Positions 16,974 to 31,278 of a stretch of 64,000 nt of DNA are shown in pieces. The notes beneath the pieces were generated by a model. That model searched no databases. It was not told the DNA's origin and worked only from the letters and a program-made list of their open reading frames with translations. Each line of letters opens with the position of its first letter. Position 1 is the first letter of the stretch. Made by a program: the position numbers and the translations under genes. The DNA comes from Paenibacillus alginolyticus DSM 5050 = NBRC 15375 (GTDB lineage: Bacteria > Bacillota > Bacilli > Paenibacillales > NBRC-103111). The stretch lies in NCBI RefSeq assembly GCF_000422905.1, contig NZ_AUGY01000029.1:18384-82383 (forward strand). Direction: 5' to 3'.

Positions 16974-19487
16974 ATGAGAAGCCACTCTAAGATAGAGACG
17001 GCCAAACGTCCTTTCGCCTGCTATGATGCGGGGCAGCTGGAGGGTATTCGTATCCGGATTTTAATGCAACCAGAACTGCGAGAGGAATATGAGCGCCAGT
17101 TAATATTGTCTGATGCCTATGCTGATGAGGAATTGTCTTTGCCTATTCACCTGATAGACGCTTTCCGAACGGCCCCCTTTGTGTTCCGAACACCGGAGAA
17201 CGCTGGATATATGAAATTCGCTTTTCACATCCGAGGAATGGGTGAGGTTTGGATCAGACAGCTGCAGCTGACCCATTCGGAGAGAGGATTGCCTATCCCA
17301 CTGGTAAACGGCAGCTTTGATCGTGGGTTAACCGGGTGGACTGCTACGTCGCTGTCCTCTTCAAGTTCGGCCTTCCTTGTGCCTTCCGAAGTCCCCAGAC
17401 TCGGGCAGTGCTTGTACGTGATGAACCCGTCGGATGACGACCTGGTGCGCTTGGCCTTTACAGATCCGATTCCGGTATGTGCCCAAGAACATTACAGCAT
17501 TCAAACGACCCTTCGATTGGATGAACTCTTATCGGATGGCGTATACGTCGAAATCAGGTTCCTAGACGCTGCCGGACAGCCTATGGATACGATATATACT
17601 TCGCCCTCCTTTAACCGTAAGACGCCGACCACTTGGGCCGCCCTGCTGGAGACAGCTGGAGCGGATTCCGATGTCTATATGGTGACGGGGGATGCGGTGT
17701 ACGCGGAGCGAGCTAAGCGGAAGATCCTGTACATGCTGCCTGATATGTGCCAAGGCATGGATATTTTCAAGGCAACCGGCTGGCATGTGGATGATACCTA
17801 CGGAGCGGTCCATATCGGACGGGGCATGGCGGTGATATCGGTCATATATGACCAGATCGATGACTCCGGAGTCATCCTTCCTGAGGAGGACGTAGCCATC
17901 AAGTCACTCTTCCGCTACATAGCCGGATTGATGATGGATACCGAGTATTACCAGTTCGACCTGGAGCAGTTTCCGGATGAAAAGGGAGGCAAACGGAGCA
18001 ACTGGAACGCGGACCGCGCCACCGGTCTCGGGATCTATGCACTGATCTTTTCGGAGGAGGAGCTAACGGAGGAATACCTGGAGCATGCCTGCTCCGTCGT
18101 GGATTGGCAGCTGGAGCATGTGGTAGACCGGGATGGCGCGTGGCCGGAGAATATCCGTTACCATGGTGCCGTGCTGCATCGGTACTTTCTTTTCTTCACG
18201 CTACTGCAGCGTCTGAGGGGTATAGACTATTGGTCCCACGACAAGGTAAAGATGATGTATCGGTTCTTAATCGGCACGGTGACCCCGAAGGATTCAGTTC
18301 AAGGTGGACTGGATTCAGCACCTAAACTGCTGTCTCCTGCTGTTGGCGATTCCAATGTCCATGACCAGTGGTTCCGAATGTTCTCCTATGCTGCGCCCTT
18401 CTATGTGAAATCGGATCCACAGCTTAGCCGGGAAATGATGTGGGTCTGGAAACACGGGGGCGGAGTGATTCGGGATACAGGGGCTTATCCCTGTACCCTG
18501 CTGGCCCTTCTCTACCCGCAGCCGGAGCTTCCACAGGAAGCACCTACTCTGACTTCCGTTCACTATCAGGGGATTGGGTATGTTATCTTCCGACAGCATT
18601 TCGGTCTATGGGGTCGGGAAAACTATTCCGTATTCGAGTCTTCCCCGTTGACCTATCATGCACACCACGATGAAGGTCATTTCTCCATATGGGCGGATTC
18701 CACCCCTCTTACCCTGGATCCTGGGACGGGAGGATATTACAACGGGGACCGCCACTGGTACCTGAACGGAAATGCGCATAACGTGGTTCAATTTATTGAC
18801 GAGTCAGGACTTTTTCAGAATGGCCCATTAAAGAGCATTTGTGAGGAAGTTTGCTTCTCGGACCAACTGGATTATGTCCGAAGCGTAATTCCAGATGTCA
18901 ATGCCGAAGCCTACCATCGCCACTTTGCCTATGTGAAAGCAGGCGTGGAAGTTTATGTTGTTTGGGATCATATCCGGAGTCAGAAGAACAGCGTCTGGAA
19001 TCTACATACATTGAGTTCCACCTCCGATATAGAGAAGAACCGGATCACGGCACACTGCTTAAATGAAATGAAACTGGAAGTTACATTCCTAGAGCCCAAC
19101 CGGATTTCTGTAACGGTGGACCATGGGGCTGTATCCGGTGCTTATCCATTAGCAGTTCAGGAACATTTCCGCATTAGCAACAATTCCGGCAACGATTATC
19201 TGACCTTGCTCTATCCGAAATCCGGTGAATCGTCCGGGCTTACCGTACTTTCTCTGCCAGTCGGTCCCGATTCCCCTGAACTTCAGATTTACAAGGTGCT
19301 CCGAGATGAACAAGCCTTGTTCCTCCTGCTCGTGAACGGTTCGGAAAAAGGACAAACATTCTCGTTCCAAGCGAATGCACCACTTTTGAAGCTCCAAGAC
19401 AAGACATCACATAACCCGGATCAGAACGGGCAATGCCACATTAAAGTGAACGGAGGCAGGCTTGCTATTCTTATCAAAACCCTATGA
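16974..19487 (+). CDS. Heparinase II/III-type polysaccharide lyase, apparently cytoplasmic
   Basis: The protein is 837 residues long and starts at an ATG preceded by CGGAGG. It has no signal peptide. Residues 1-110 or so form a leading region like that of oligosaccharide lyases. Residues 110-215 look like a CBM4/9-type sandwich (LVNGSFDRGLTGWTATSL, VEIRFLDAAGQPMDTIY). An alpha-toroid follows (TGDAVYAERAKRKILYML; RDGAWPENIRYHGAVLHRYF), then the heparinase II/III beta domain (TYHAHHDEGHFSIWADS, LDPGTGGYYNGDRHWYLNG, AHNVVQFIDESG). The conserved His/Asp/Tyr cluster of the active site is visible in that last block. Such enzymes cleave uronic-acid-containing glycans by beta-elimination; without a signal this one would act on imported oligosaccharides. 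It stands alone on the plus strand between minus-strand genes. Confidence 0.72.
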   Translation: MRSHSKIETAKRPFACYDAGQLEGIRIRILMQPELREEYERQLILSDAYADEELSLPIHLIDAFRTAPFVFRTPENAGYMKFAFHIRGMGEVWIRQLQLTHSERGLPIPLVNGSFDRGLTGWTATSLSSSSSAFLVPSEVPRLGQCLYVMNPSDDDLVRLAFTDPIPVCAQEHYSIQTTLRLDELLSDGVYVEIRFLDAAGQPMDTIYTSPSFNRKTPTTWAALLETAGADSDVYMVTGDAVYAERAKRKILYMLPDMCQGMDIFKATGWHVDDTYGAVHIGRGMAVISVIYDQIDDSGVILPEEDVAIKSLFRYIAGLMMDTEYYQFDLEQFPDEKGGKRSNWNADRATGLGIYALIFSEEELTEEYLEHACSVVDWQLEHVVDRDGAWPENIRYHGAVLHRYFLFFTLLQRLRGIDYWSHDKVKMMYRFLIGTVTPKDSVQGGLDSAPKLLSPAVGDSNVHDQWFRMFSYAAPFYVKSDPQLSREMMWVWKHGGGVIRDTGAYPCTLLALLYPQPELPQEAPTLTSVHYQGIGYVIFRQHFGLWGRENYSVFESSPLTYHAHHDEGHFSIWADSTPLTLDPGTGGYYNGDRHWYLNGNAHNVVQFIDESGLFQNGPLKSICEEVCFSDQLDYVRSVIPDVNAEAYHRHFAYVKAGVEVYVVWDHIRSQKNSVWNLHTLSSTSDIEKNRITAHCLNEMKLEVTFLEPNRISVTVDHGAVSGAYPLAVQEHFRISNNSGNDYLTLLYPKSGESSGLTVLSLPVGPDSPELQIYKVLRDEQALFLLLVNGSEKGQTFSFQANAPLLKLQDKTSHNPDQNGQCHIKVNGGRLAILIKTL

Positions 19488-19578
19488 GATCAACCCAAAT
19501 AGCAGGGTAGTTCTGCGAGATGCCAAGGTATGAAATAGAAGCTCTTCAATCATATTAAGTAATGATCTCATTATAACA

Positions 19579-19615
19579 AACAAGGTCAATCGAAATTACA
19601 TCGACTGACCTTGTT
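19579..19615. terminator. Bidirectional terminator between convergent genes
   Basis: AACAAGGTCAATCGA pairs with TCGACTGACCTTGTT (15-bp arms, one mismatch) around a 7-base loop. It lies between the 3' ends of the heparinase-type gene (plus strand) and the GH51 gene (minus strand), 11 bp from the latter. Confidence 0.8.
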
Positions 19616-19625
19616 GTATATTTAT

Positions 19626-24286
<4,661 letters not shown>

Positions 24287-24299
24287 CTAGATTTTATTT

Positions 24300-25910
24300 T
24301 CACTTTGTATACAGATGTTTAAATTCGGACGGTGTCATGCCTGTATGTTTTTTAAACAGTTCACTAAAATGTCTTCTGTCTTCGTATCCTAAAGCCTGGG
24401 CGATCTCTTGAACTTGCTTGCCTTCAAGCAGCATGGCTTTCGTTTGCTCCATCCGCTCTGATGTTACAAATTGGGTTACTGTCATTCCGGTTACCTTCTT
24501 GAACAGATTAGCAAAATAACTGCCGCTCAAATAAACCAGTTTTGCATAATCATTGACCGTCATATTTGAAGACAAGTTTTGCCGTATGTGCGCAATGACT
24601 TGTTCTACAACCTGGTTCACATCTTCTACATGACGTTTCTGAATGAACGCACAACCGATCCGGCACATTTCCTTGATGTTGTCTTGAAGTTCCTTCAGCT
24701 TATATGATGAAAGATTTTTGATGTAATACTGTTGACGTTCTATCTTTTCCATTTCCTCAAGTGTTAGTTTTTCAGAGAATACACGGTTGATTAGAAAGGC
24801 CAGCTCATCACACATCCCTTTGACCACTTCGGGAGCCGGAGGCATAGACGCATTGACGGTTTCCTCAAATAGCTCGTCCACAATGCCGCTCGCTTTTTGC
24901 AAGTTCCCCGACCTTAAGCAATAAAACAGCTCTTTTTCCTTTTCCGGGGAGTATCGAGGCAATGTTTGAGGAACAGGGCTCATATTCCGGTAACTGTACA
25001 CGGTGTTGCCTCCCGTATAAAAATTATAGGAAAGAGCTGCGAACGCTTGGGAGTAGGAGTAAGATATTTGATGTATCTCCTGCACTTCTTCCCCAAGTCC
25101 TATGGATATTGTATATTTGGAATATTTATTGACATTCTCACGGCATCTTTCCGCAATTGTTTCCGCATTTAAGAAAGCCGACGGATTGAAAATGGCCACA
25201 AACCGGTTCGTTTGATCACGGAAGACAAATCCTTTCGTGTGTTCCCTTAAGCTTTCTTCCAAAATATTGTGCACGGTAAACCGGATCAGTTCTACCTCCT
25301 GCATAGGGAGCGTTTCCGTTTGCTCGGTGAACTGATCGATTTCCGTCAGCATGACAATAAAACGCTCTCGCTCAAGTGCTATATTTAAGAAATCCCAACG
25401 TTTTTTCGCTTGTTCAGGAGTCGTTCGGAACTGCAGCAGCAGTTGAAAATATTCTTGTCTTAAATATGGCAAGCTTTCCCGCAGCTTTCTTTCCATCTCA
25501 CTGTAACGCTGTGTTTCTGAAATTTCCTCTTCAATCGACTGTTTCGCCTTTAAAACCACTTCGATAATTTTTTGAGGAGTATAAGGTTTTACAATGTAAT
25601 CGAACGCACCTAGACGAAGTGCCTCCTGCGCATAATCAAAATCTGTAAAGCCGCTTAAAAAGACAATTTTCGTTCGTGGAAACATGTCCAAAACCTGCCT
25701 GGTCATCTCCAGCCCATCTTTTTTCGGCATTCGGATATCCGTCAGCACAATGTGGGGCTCCGTTTCTTTGATGAGATCGATGCCTTGCTCACCGTTGCTG
25801 GCGGTGCCTGCAATACAAATACCGTAATTCTCCCAATTAATTTGGTTCGCAATGCCCTGCACCACGGTTTTGATATCATCAATTACACACATTCTAAGTT
25901 CGATCGTCAC
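24300..25910 (-). CDS. YesN-type response regulator with AraC helix-turn-helix
   Basis: This 536-residue protein has an N-terminal receiver domain with the acidic pair VIDD, the phosphorylated Asp near residue 58 (VLTDIRMPKKDG) and a conserved Lys in FDYIVKPYTP. A middle region of about 300 residues follows, and a C-terminal AraC-type DNA-binding domain (YLSGSYFANLFKKVTGMTV, QEIAQALGYEDRRHFSELF). It starts at a GTG seven bases after the sensor kinase gene, showing tight coupling. It likely activates the GH38/ABC/lacZ/abfA operon in which it lies, in response to the sugar sensed by the kinase. Confidence 0.92.
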   Translation of the reverse strand: MTIELRMCVIDDIKTVVQGIANQINWENYGICIAGTASNGEQGIDLIKETEPHIVLTDIRMPKKDGLEMTRQVLDMFPRTKIVFLSGFTDFDYAQEALRLGAFDYIVKPYTPQKIIEVVLKAKQSIEEEISETQRYSEMERKLRESLPYLRQEYFQLLLQFRTTPEQAKKRWDFLNIALERERFIVMLTEIDQFTEQTETLPMQEVELIRFTVHNILEESLREHTKGFVFRDQTNRFVAIFNPSAFLNAETIAERCRENVNKYSKYTISIGLGEEVQEIHQISYSYSQAFAALSYNFYTGGNTVYSYRNMSPVPQTLPRYSPEKEKELFYCLRSGNLQKASGIVDELFEETVNASMPPAPEVVKGMCDELAFLINRVFSEKLTLEEMEKIERQQYYIKNLSSYKLKELQDNIKEMCRIGCAFIQKRHVEDVNQVVEQVIAHIRQNLSSNMTVNDYAKLVYLSGSYFANLFKKVTGMTVTQFVTSERMEQTKAMLLEGKQVQEIAQALGYEDRRHFSELFKKHTGMTPSEFKHLYTK

Positions 25911-25917
25911 TGCGTTA

Positions 25918-27669
25918 TCACTCGCCTGTCAATGGTATAGTTAGTTTCACCGTGGTGGAGACATAAGGTTCGCTGTTCAAACTGATATCTGCTTGATTGC
26001 CGTAGTATAGTCGCAGTCGTCCATAAACATTGCGAAGCGCGTAGCTTTTTTTGGATGCTTGATCCCTCCGCATATCCGCGTCAACGGATTGGACATCCAT
26101 GCCTTCACCGTTATCCTCCACTCGAAGATTCAGATGATCTTCGGATCTGGAAATAGAAATCCGAATTTTCCCCATACCCTCAATCCCTTGAAAACCATGC
26201 AGGATGGAGTTTTCCACCAAAGGCTGCAAGATAATTTTCAAAATGGGTACATCCAGCAGAGACTCATCCTCCAACTCAATCGAATACTCAAACAGATCCT
26301 CGTAGCATTTTTGCTGAAGGATTAAATATTGCCTTACGTGATCAATCTCCCTAGCTAATGTTGTCATCTCGTTCCCGCCATTAAGACCAAACTGGAACAA
26401 TAAAGACAGCGAGGTTATCATCTCCGTGACATCCCGGTTCTGAGAGGTTTCCGACTTCCAAATCATCGTATTTAGTGTGTTATACAAAAAATGCGGATCA
26501 ATTTGCGCCTGAAGCGCTTTGATCTCCATCTTGCGTTTCTCGGACTCGGCTTCCTTGACTTCTTCGATTAGGGAGGAAATCTCCTCGAGCATACGGTTAA
26601 ATTTTAACCCGACCTGCGTAACCTCATCTTCATATTTGCTTGTGAAACGCACATCGAGGTTATTTTGTTCCACTTTCTTCATCAGTCCCTGCAGTTTGTG
26701 CAGCGGCTTCAATAGAAAGCTCGAGATGACATTAGACATCACGATGGCCAATATGGCGCAGCATAACATGATCCAGAGAGTAGTCGTTTTGATTCGATTA
26801 ACCTGATGAAGCAAATCCGATTGTTTTTGCACACTGACCATCATCCAATTGTCCGCCATGGTTAACCGCGAATAATTGACCAGATACTTGTTACCAGCGA
26901 TGTCGTATTTGAAAAATCCGCGGTCTTGATTCTGCAACTGGTTTAAAAAATCAGGGTCGCTTTCAAATAAAGCCTTATGACTGCTTAACGGGAGTACGGT
27001 ATCACCTTTTCTTGTTATCAGATAATAGTTTTTAGATTGATCGAGCAGGTCATCCGTGACGACCTTGCTAATGGCCTCTTCCTTAACATTAACTACCACA
27101 TAAACATCATGAACATCCGCCTCCGTTATAGGCTTCATAACCAACGAAATAACCCTCTGTTTTCCCAAAAAAAGGGGATCTTCGTGATTTTCCACCCACG
27201 CGACACGGTCGGCGGTGTTCAAATAACGCGAAAAAATCGTATCCTTTAAACGAATCTGACCGTTACGAAGATCGTTCGTGGCAAACAGTTCGCCAACAGG
27301 AGTATAAATTAAAACGGATTGAATTGAGGGCTCAATCAGTTTCATTTGCCCAAGAGGCGTTTGCAAAGAAGATAACCGTGTATAGTAGGATGCTGAATTA
27401 TTTGAAAAAACATCATCCATGGCGTTCTTGAATGGATCGCTAAGCATCATCGAAGAGGTCGTGACAATGATGTGCCTAAGTTTTTCGTCAAGCACGAGCG
27501 CAGATTTATTCAACGTATTCTGACTGGATATAAACGCTTCACTTTCTGTTGATCGAAAGGCAATCCAATAGGACATCATGCCTGTCAGTGAAATGGAGAT
27601 AACTGTCAGCATCAAAACCGAAATCCATAACCGTCGGCGGAGCGAAAGCTGATAAAACCATTTTTTCAA
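25918..27669 (-). CDS. YesM-type sensor histidine kinase
   Basis: This 583-residue membrane kinase has a first transmembrane segment at residues 12-35, an extracellular sensor domain to about 295, a second transmembrane segment near 297-319 and a HAMP region. A His_kinase domain follows with the phosphorylated His near 393 (IDPHFLYNTLN), and a C-terminal HATPase domain with an N box (PLVENSILHGFQG) and G box (VEDNGEGMDV). A TTG start at 27669 follows GGGGGAG. It pairs with the regulator at 24300-25910. Its gene lies directly after the binding lipoprotein, so the sensor may respond to free or protein-bound sugar outside the cell. Confidence 0.92.
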   Translation of the reverse strand: MKKWFYQLSLRRRLWISVLMLTVISISLTGMMSYWIAFRSTESEAFISSQNTLNKSALVLDEKLRHIIVTTSSMMLSDPFKNAMDDVFSNNSASYYTRLSSLQTPLGQMKLIEPSIQSVLIYTPVGELFATNDLRNGQIRLKDTIFSRYLNTADRVAWVENHEDPLFLGKQRVISLVMKPITEADVHDVYVVVNVKEEAISKVVTDDLLDQSKNYYLITRKGDTVLPLSSHKALFESDPDFLNQLQNQDRGFFKYDIAGNKYLVNYSRLTMADNWMMVSVQKQSDLLHQVNRIKTTTLWIMLCCAILAIVMSNVISSFLLKPLHKLQGLMKKVEQNNLDVRFTSKYEDEVTQVGLKFNRMLEEISSLIEEVKEAESEKRKMEIKALQAQIDPHFLYNTLNTMIWKSETSQNRDVTEMITSLSLLFQFGLNGGNEMTTLAREIDHVRQYLILQQKCYEDLFEYSIELEDESLLDVPILKIILQPLVENSILHGFQGIEGMGKIRISISRSEDHLNLRVEDNGEGMDVQSVDADMRRDQASKKSYALRNVYGRLRLYYGNQADISLNSEPYVSTTVKLTIPLTGE

Positions 27670-27705
27670 GCTGTCTCCCCCTTCTTCATTCGATAATAGA
27701 GAAGA

Positions 27706-27730
27706 GACGCGCTGCTTTCGGCCGCGCGCC
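27706..27730. terminator. GC-rich intercistronic hairpin after the binding-protein gene
   Basis: On the minus strand GGCGCGC pairs with GCGCGTC around an 11-base loop, followed by TCTTCTCTATT. It stands between the binding lipoprotein stop and the kinase start. It may act as a partial terminator or RNA-stabilising hairpin giving more binding protein than regulator. Confidence 0.5.
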
Positions 27731-27762
27731 CCTTACCCTATTGTATCCATTAAGCTTTCTGG

Positions 27763-29166
27763 CTATTTTGCGAGGCTGCCCTGCAGTTTACCCGGATCAA
27801 AATTCGGATCCGCCTTCATCTTCGTTTCTCCCGCGGTTCTTGCTTTCTCCAGTGCTGTATTGTAGCGGGTTGTCAAATCATTTAGGATTTTGTCCAAATC
27901 TCCGCCTTCGAGCATGTATTTGATGATTACGTTACCCGTTTTTACTCCCTCAACCTTCGTTTCCGCCACACCAGTCGGTGTAGGAGCGTATAGAGCGTCG
28001 AACTTACTAGGTAAGAAACCTTCAATACCTGGCATAACAGGCTTTTTCGCGACGGCATTAACATCCGGTACAATCGAGATCCCAAAACCTTTTTCGTGGT
28101 ATTCCTTCTGGAAGTCTAAATTATAGATGTACTCCAAAAATTTCCATGCTTTATCTTTGTTTGGCGTGCCTTTATTGATTCCAATATAATTACCTGCATT
28201 GGCAAGGGCTACAGTTCCCTGTTGTTTCCCGTCAATGGTTGGAGGCAGTGCCGCATTCCAGTTAATTTTTGTCGGGAATTGGCTTTGGTATACAGCCGGT
28301 TCGCCGGAGTGGTTAAAATACATACCAATTTTCCCAGCTGCGAACTGTGCACGAAGAGGATCGATGTCAAGTGACTCAACACCCGGCAGCATGCTGCCAT
28401 CTTGCTTCATCTGGCGAAGTCCCTCTACAATTGGCTTGTATGCCGAATAATCGTACTGACCCGTTTTATAATTGTAGCCATCCAGTACGGAAGTTCCGCT
28501 AAGTGATCCAATCGGATTGGCAATCCGCGAGAAGGCAGAACCGGGATTTTTAAAGTTTTCCGCAAAGCCGTAAGCTCCGATATCTTTGCCAGCCTCGGTA
28601 ATTTTCTTGGCATCTTCAACCATTTCCTGAATCGTTTTTGGCGGTTCTGTGATTCCGGCTTTTTTGAATAGATCTACGTTATAAATCAATCTCCAATATT
28701 GCCCTGTGTTCGGTAGCGAATAAATTTTACCATCGACCATATTACTTTCTTCAACCAGTAAATTATTATAACGCTTCTTCATTTCGTCTGTCATCATATC
28801 GTTGAGTGGCAATAGATACCCTTTCTTCACAAAGCCAGAGAAATCGTTTGTCCGAAAGATGTCGGGTGCTTGCTTGCTTGCAAAAGCAATGTCGACCGAC
28901 TGGTTAAAGTTATCAGCTAGTACCGTCATCTCAACTTCAATGTTGTCCTTGTTCGTTTCATTGAACTTTTTGATAACTTCCTTCATGTAATCAGCGTCGT
29001 GACGGTCAACGGTCCAGTAAGCAAGTTTCGTCTTCTGCCCTGCTGCTGGTGCTGTAGTTGCGCTAGCACTATTGCTATTGGGCTGATCGGTTTGTCCACC
29101 GCAAGCCGCAAGTGAAGCTACCATCGTAACGCCAAGCAGCGTGCTCATTATTATCTTTTTACTCAT
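27763..29166 (-). CDS. Sugar-binding lipoprotein of an ABC importer
   Basis: This is a 467-residue family 1 solute-binding protein. The lipobox LAAC ends a 22-residue signal peptide (IIMSTLLGVTMVASLAACGG). A Ser/Ala/Thr linker follows, then the binding fold (LAYWTVDRHDADYMKEVIKK, KQAPDIFRTNDFSGFVKKGY, LPNTGQYWRLIYNVDLFKKA). A strong GGAGGG precedes the ATG at 29166. It lies downstream of the two permeases and upstream of its two-component system. By context the ligand is an oligosaccharide with mannose, galactose or arabinose ends; this is not proven by sequence. Confidence 0.93.
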   Translation of the reverse strand: MSKKIIMSTLLGVTMVASLAACGGQTDQPNSNSASATTAPAAGQKTKLAYWTVDRHDADYMKEVIKKFNETNKDNIEVEMTVLADNFNQSVDIAFASKQAPDIFRTNDFSGFVKKGYLLPLNDMMTDEMKKRYNNLLVEESNMVDGKIYSLPNTGQYWRLIYNVDLFKKAGITEPPKTIQEMVEDAKKITEAGKDIGAYGFAENFKNPGSAFSRIANPIGSLSGTSVLDGYNYKTGQYDYSAYKPIVEGLRQMKQDGSMLPGVESLDIDPLRAQFAAGKIGMYFNHSGEPAVYQSQFPTKINWNAALPPTIDGKQQGTVALANAGNYIGINKGTPNKDKAWKFLEYIYNLDFQKEYHEKGFGISIVPDVNAVAKKPVMPGIEGFLPSKFDALYAPTPTGVAETKVEGVKTGNVIIKYMLEGGDLDKILNDLTTRYNTALEKARTAGETKMKADPNFDPGKLQGSLAK

Positions 29167-29317
29167 GTCGTTAAACCCTCCTGTTTTTATCTAACTAGAA
29201 TCGATGCATGCATCATGTAACTGTTTTCATGATAAACCTTTATCAACTTGAACCGTGAAGGACAATTCAACTTTCCATGTGTGGGAAAATCACTCTTTTA
29301 GTATGTTTTTGCATCCT

Positions 29318-30181
29318 TTATCCTTTTACGCTTCCTGCAGTTACCTGGATGAATGACTTATTCGCCAAGACATACACCACCAGAATTGGCAGGAAAGACA
29401 AGCACGCTCCGGCCATCATGAGTTGTGCTTCTGCAGCTGCTCCTATACCATAGCGTAAATTAGCCAGCCCCACCGTAAGTGTTTGCAGTTTCGGGTTCGT
29501 CATCGTGAAAACCAGCGGCAAGATATATTCGTTCCATGCGCCGCGGAACGTGAACAAGGCAGTGACTCCAAGAGCAGGACGCAGCAGCGGGAGGATAATT
29601 CGCCAGTAAACCGTAAAGAAATTGCAGCCGTCGATATAGGCAGCCTCATCCAAATCCTTAGGAATCGCCTTGAAAAAGCCGATTAGCATAAAATAGATGA
29701 CAGCATGCGAGCTGATCAAGATGATGATGACGCCCCACAGTGATTTGTTCAAACCAAGTTTAACCATTAGATTGAACTGCGGCATCAACACAACCGCACC
29801 GATTGAAATAAACATCGTACTGGCCTGTAGACCCACATACAATCGTTTGCCTGGGAACTTCGTTCTGTCAACCGCATAAGCTGACATCGTAGCGACGAGC
29901 AGCGTTCCGATCGTCACGATTATGCTGATAAAGAGGCTGTTCCACGTAAACTGAGCAAAATTCGCCTGTTTCCAGGCTGTTGCGTAATTGGAGAACTTCC
30001 ATACGGAAGGTAATAAAGTTGCTCCCGTTGTCAACTCTGCATTCGTTTTTAATGATCCTAAAATGGCCATTATAATAGGAAATATCGTAAAAAAGGCTAT
30101 GGCTATCAAAAATATCCATTTGATGATTTGACCGATAAAATGGCCACTCCTGAAACCACCTGAATTCATACTAGTAAGCAT
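29318..30181 (-). CDS. Carbohydrate ABC transporter permease (MalG type)
   Basis: This 287-residue permease has six membrane segments and the EAA loop EAAYIDGCN followed by VYWRIILPLLRPA. It starts with a hydrophobic signal-like span (IIKWIFLIAIAFFTIFPIIM). The ATG at 30181 is preceded by GGGAGG. It begins 16 bp after its partner permease, and a 150-bp gap containing no gene separates it from the binding lipoprotein. It forms the channel of the importer in the GH38 operon. Confidence 0.92.
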   Translation of the reverse strand: MLTSMNSGGFRSGHFIGQIIKWIFLIAIAFFTIFPIIMAILGSLKTNAELTTGATLLPSVWKFSNYATAWKQANFAQFTWNSLFISIIVTIGTLLVATMSAYAVDRTKFPGKRLYVGLQASTMFISIGAVVLMPQFNLMVKLGLNKSLWGVIIILISSHAVIYFMLIGFFKAIPKDLDEAAYIDGCNFFTVYWRIILPLLRPALGVTALFTFRGAWNEYILPLVFTMTNPKLQTLTVGLANLRYGIGAAAEAQLMMAGACLSFLPILVVYVLANKSFIQVTAGSVKG

Positions 30182-30197
30182 CCTATATCCTCCCTAA

Positions 30198-31091
30198 TTA
30201 ATCCTGATTCAAACGTTTGGATAGAAAGAAATAAACAACCGTAACCAGACCAACAATTAAAGCCGTTACGAAACCAGCTGCGCTGCCGTAACCAACCTCC
30301 TGTACAGTCGGAGATACGGCCGAAACTGGGAAAAACAGCTTGAATACATAGAGATACATGACATCGGTTTTACCGAAAGGGCCTCCCTCGGTCATAACCA
30401 TAATGCTTTCATACCCTTTCAAGGAATTAATGATGGCGAGCATAACGATCATTTGCAGAACAGGTCCTAGCATCGGAATCGTGATGTACCAAAACTTTTG
30501 AACCACATTCGCTCCATCAATTGATGCGCTTTCGTACAAATCATCCGGAATTCCTTGCAATCCTGCAATGAATAGCAGCATGTAGTTACCGATCGCACCC
30601 CATACAGCCATAATAATTACGGTTAGCATGGCATAATCCGGCCCCAGCCAATCGATCGATTTAGAGATTACACCATACTTCAGTAAAAATTGATTGAGCA
30701 ATCCGTTATACGAATTGAAAATCGTAAAGAATACGATGGCCATGACAGAGGTACTTATGATGGTCGGCATAAAATAGACAGCACGCAACAGTACTTTTCC
30801 TTTCATACCGCGATTCAAAATAACAGCAAGTATAAGTGAAAGCGGCAGGACGATAATCAATTTTCCGCTTGCATAGATGAGCGTGTTGTACACGGAGTGC
30901 CAAAACTCCGTATCACGCAGCAATCTCGTAAAATTATCGATGCCGATAAATTTCTCTTGTCCGTACCCCTGATAATCGTAGAACATATAACGAAACGCCC
31001 ATACAAGCGGGTATATTCCTAGCGCCAAGGTTAAAAACAGACTTGGAAAAATAAATACATAGGAATTGAAGAGAGAATTCCTTTTGCGCAT
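30198..31091 (-). CDS. Carbohydrate ABC transporter permease (MalF/UgpA type)
   Basis: This 297-residue permease has the MalF/UgpA-type N-terminus (NSYVFIFPSLFLTLALGIYP), about six spans and the EAA loop ESASIDGAN followed by FWYITIPMLGPV. It is the first transporter gene after the alpha-mannosidase. The 187-bp interval before it contains a strong inverted repeat (31231-31273) and could hold an internal promoter. It pairs with the permease at 29318-30181. Confidence 0.92.
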   Translation of the reverse strand: MRKRNSLFNSYVFIFPSLFLTLALGIYPLVWAFRYMFYDYQGYGQEKFIGIDNFTRLLRDTEFWHSVYNTLIYASGKLIIVLPLSLILAVILNRGMKGKVLLRAVYFMPTIISTSVMAIVFFTIFNSYNGLLNQFLLKYGVISKSIDWLGPDYAMLTVIIMAVWGAIGNYMLLFIAGLQGIPDDLYESASIDGANVVQKFWYITIPMLGPVLQMIVMLAIINSLKGYESIMVMTEGGPFGKTDVMYLYVFKLFFPVSAVSPTVQEVGYGSAAGFVTALIVGLVTVVYFFLSKRLNQD

Positions 31092-31230
31092 ATTACATCT
31101 ACTCCTTAAGCTTTTTGTAGTTTAAGCATATTACAACCGCGCTAAAATGCGGGAGTGGTAATCCAACTGTGTCCGTAGGACAAATCAACTGTCTTCATCA
31201 CCCGGTACGTAGCTTGATGGATATAGGACT

Positions 31231-31273
31231 AACGCAAACAAGCCACAAAGAGATTTGCGGCCTTGTTTGCGTT
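31231..31273. terminator. Inverted repeat after the alpha-mannosidase gene
   Basis: AACGCAAACAAG pairs perfectly with CTTGTTTGCGTT around a 19-base loop, five bases after the GH38 stop codon. On the minus strand it is followed by AGTCCTATATCC and not by a T run, so it is more likely an intercistronic hairpin or weak terminator than a complete stop. Confidence 0.55.
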
Positions 31274-31278
31274 TATCA

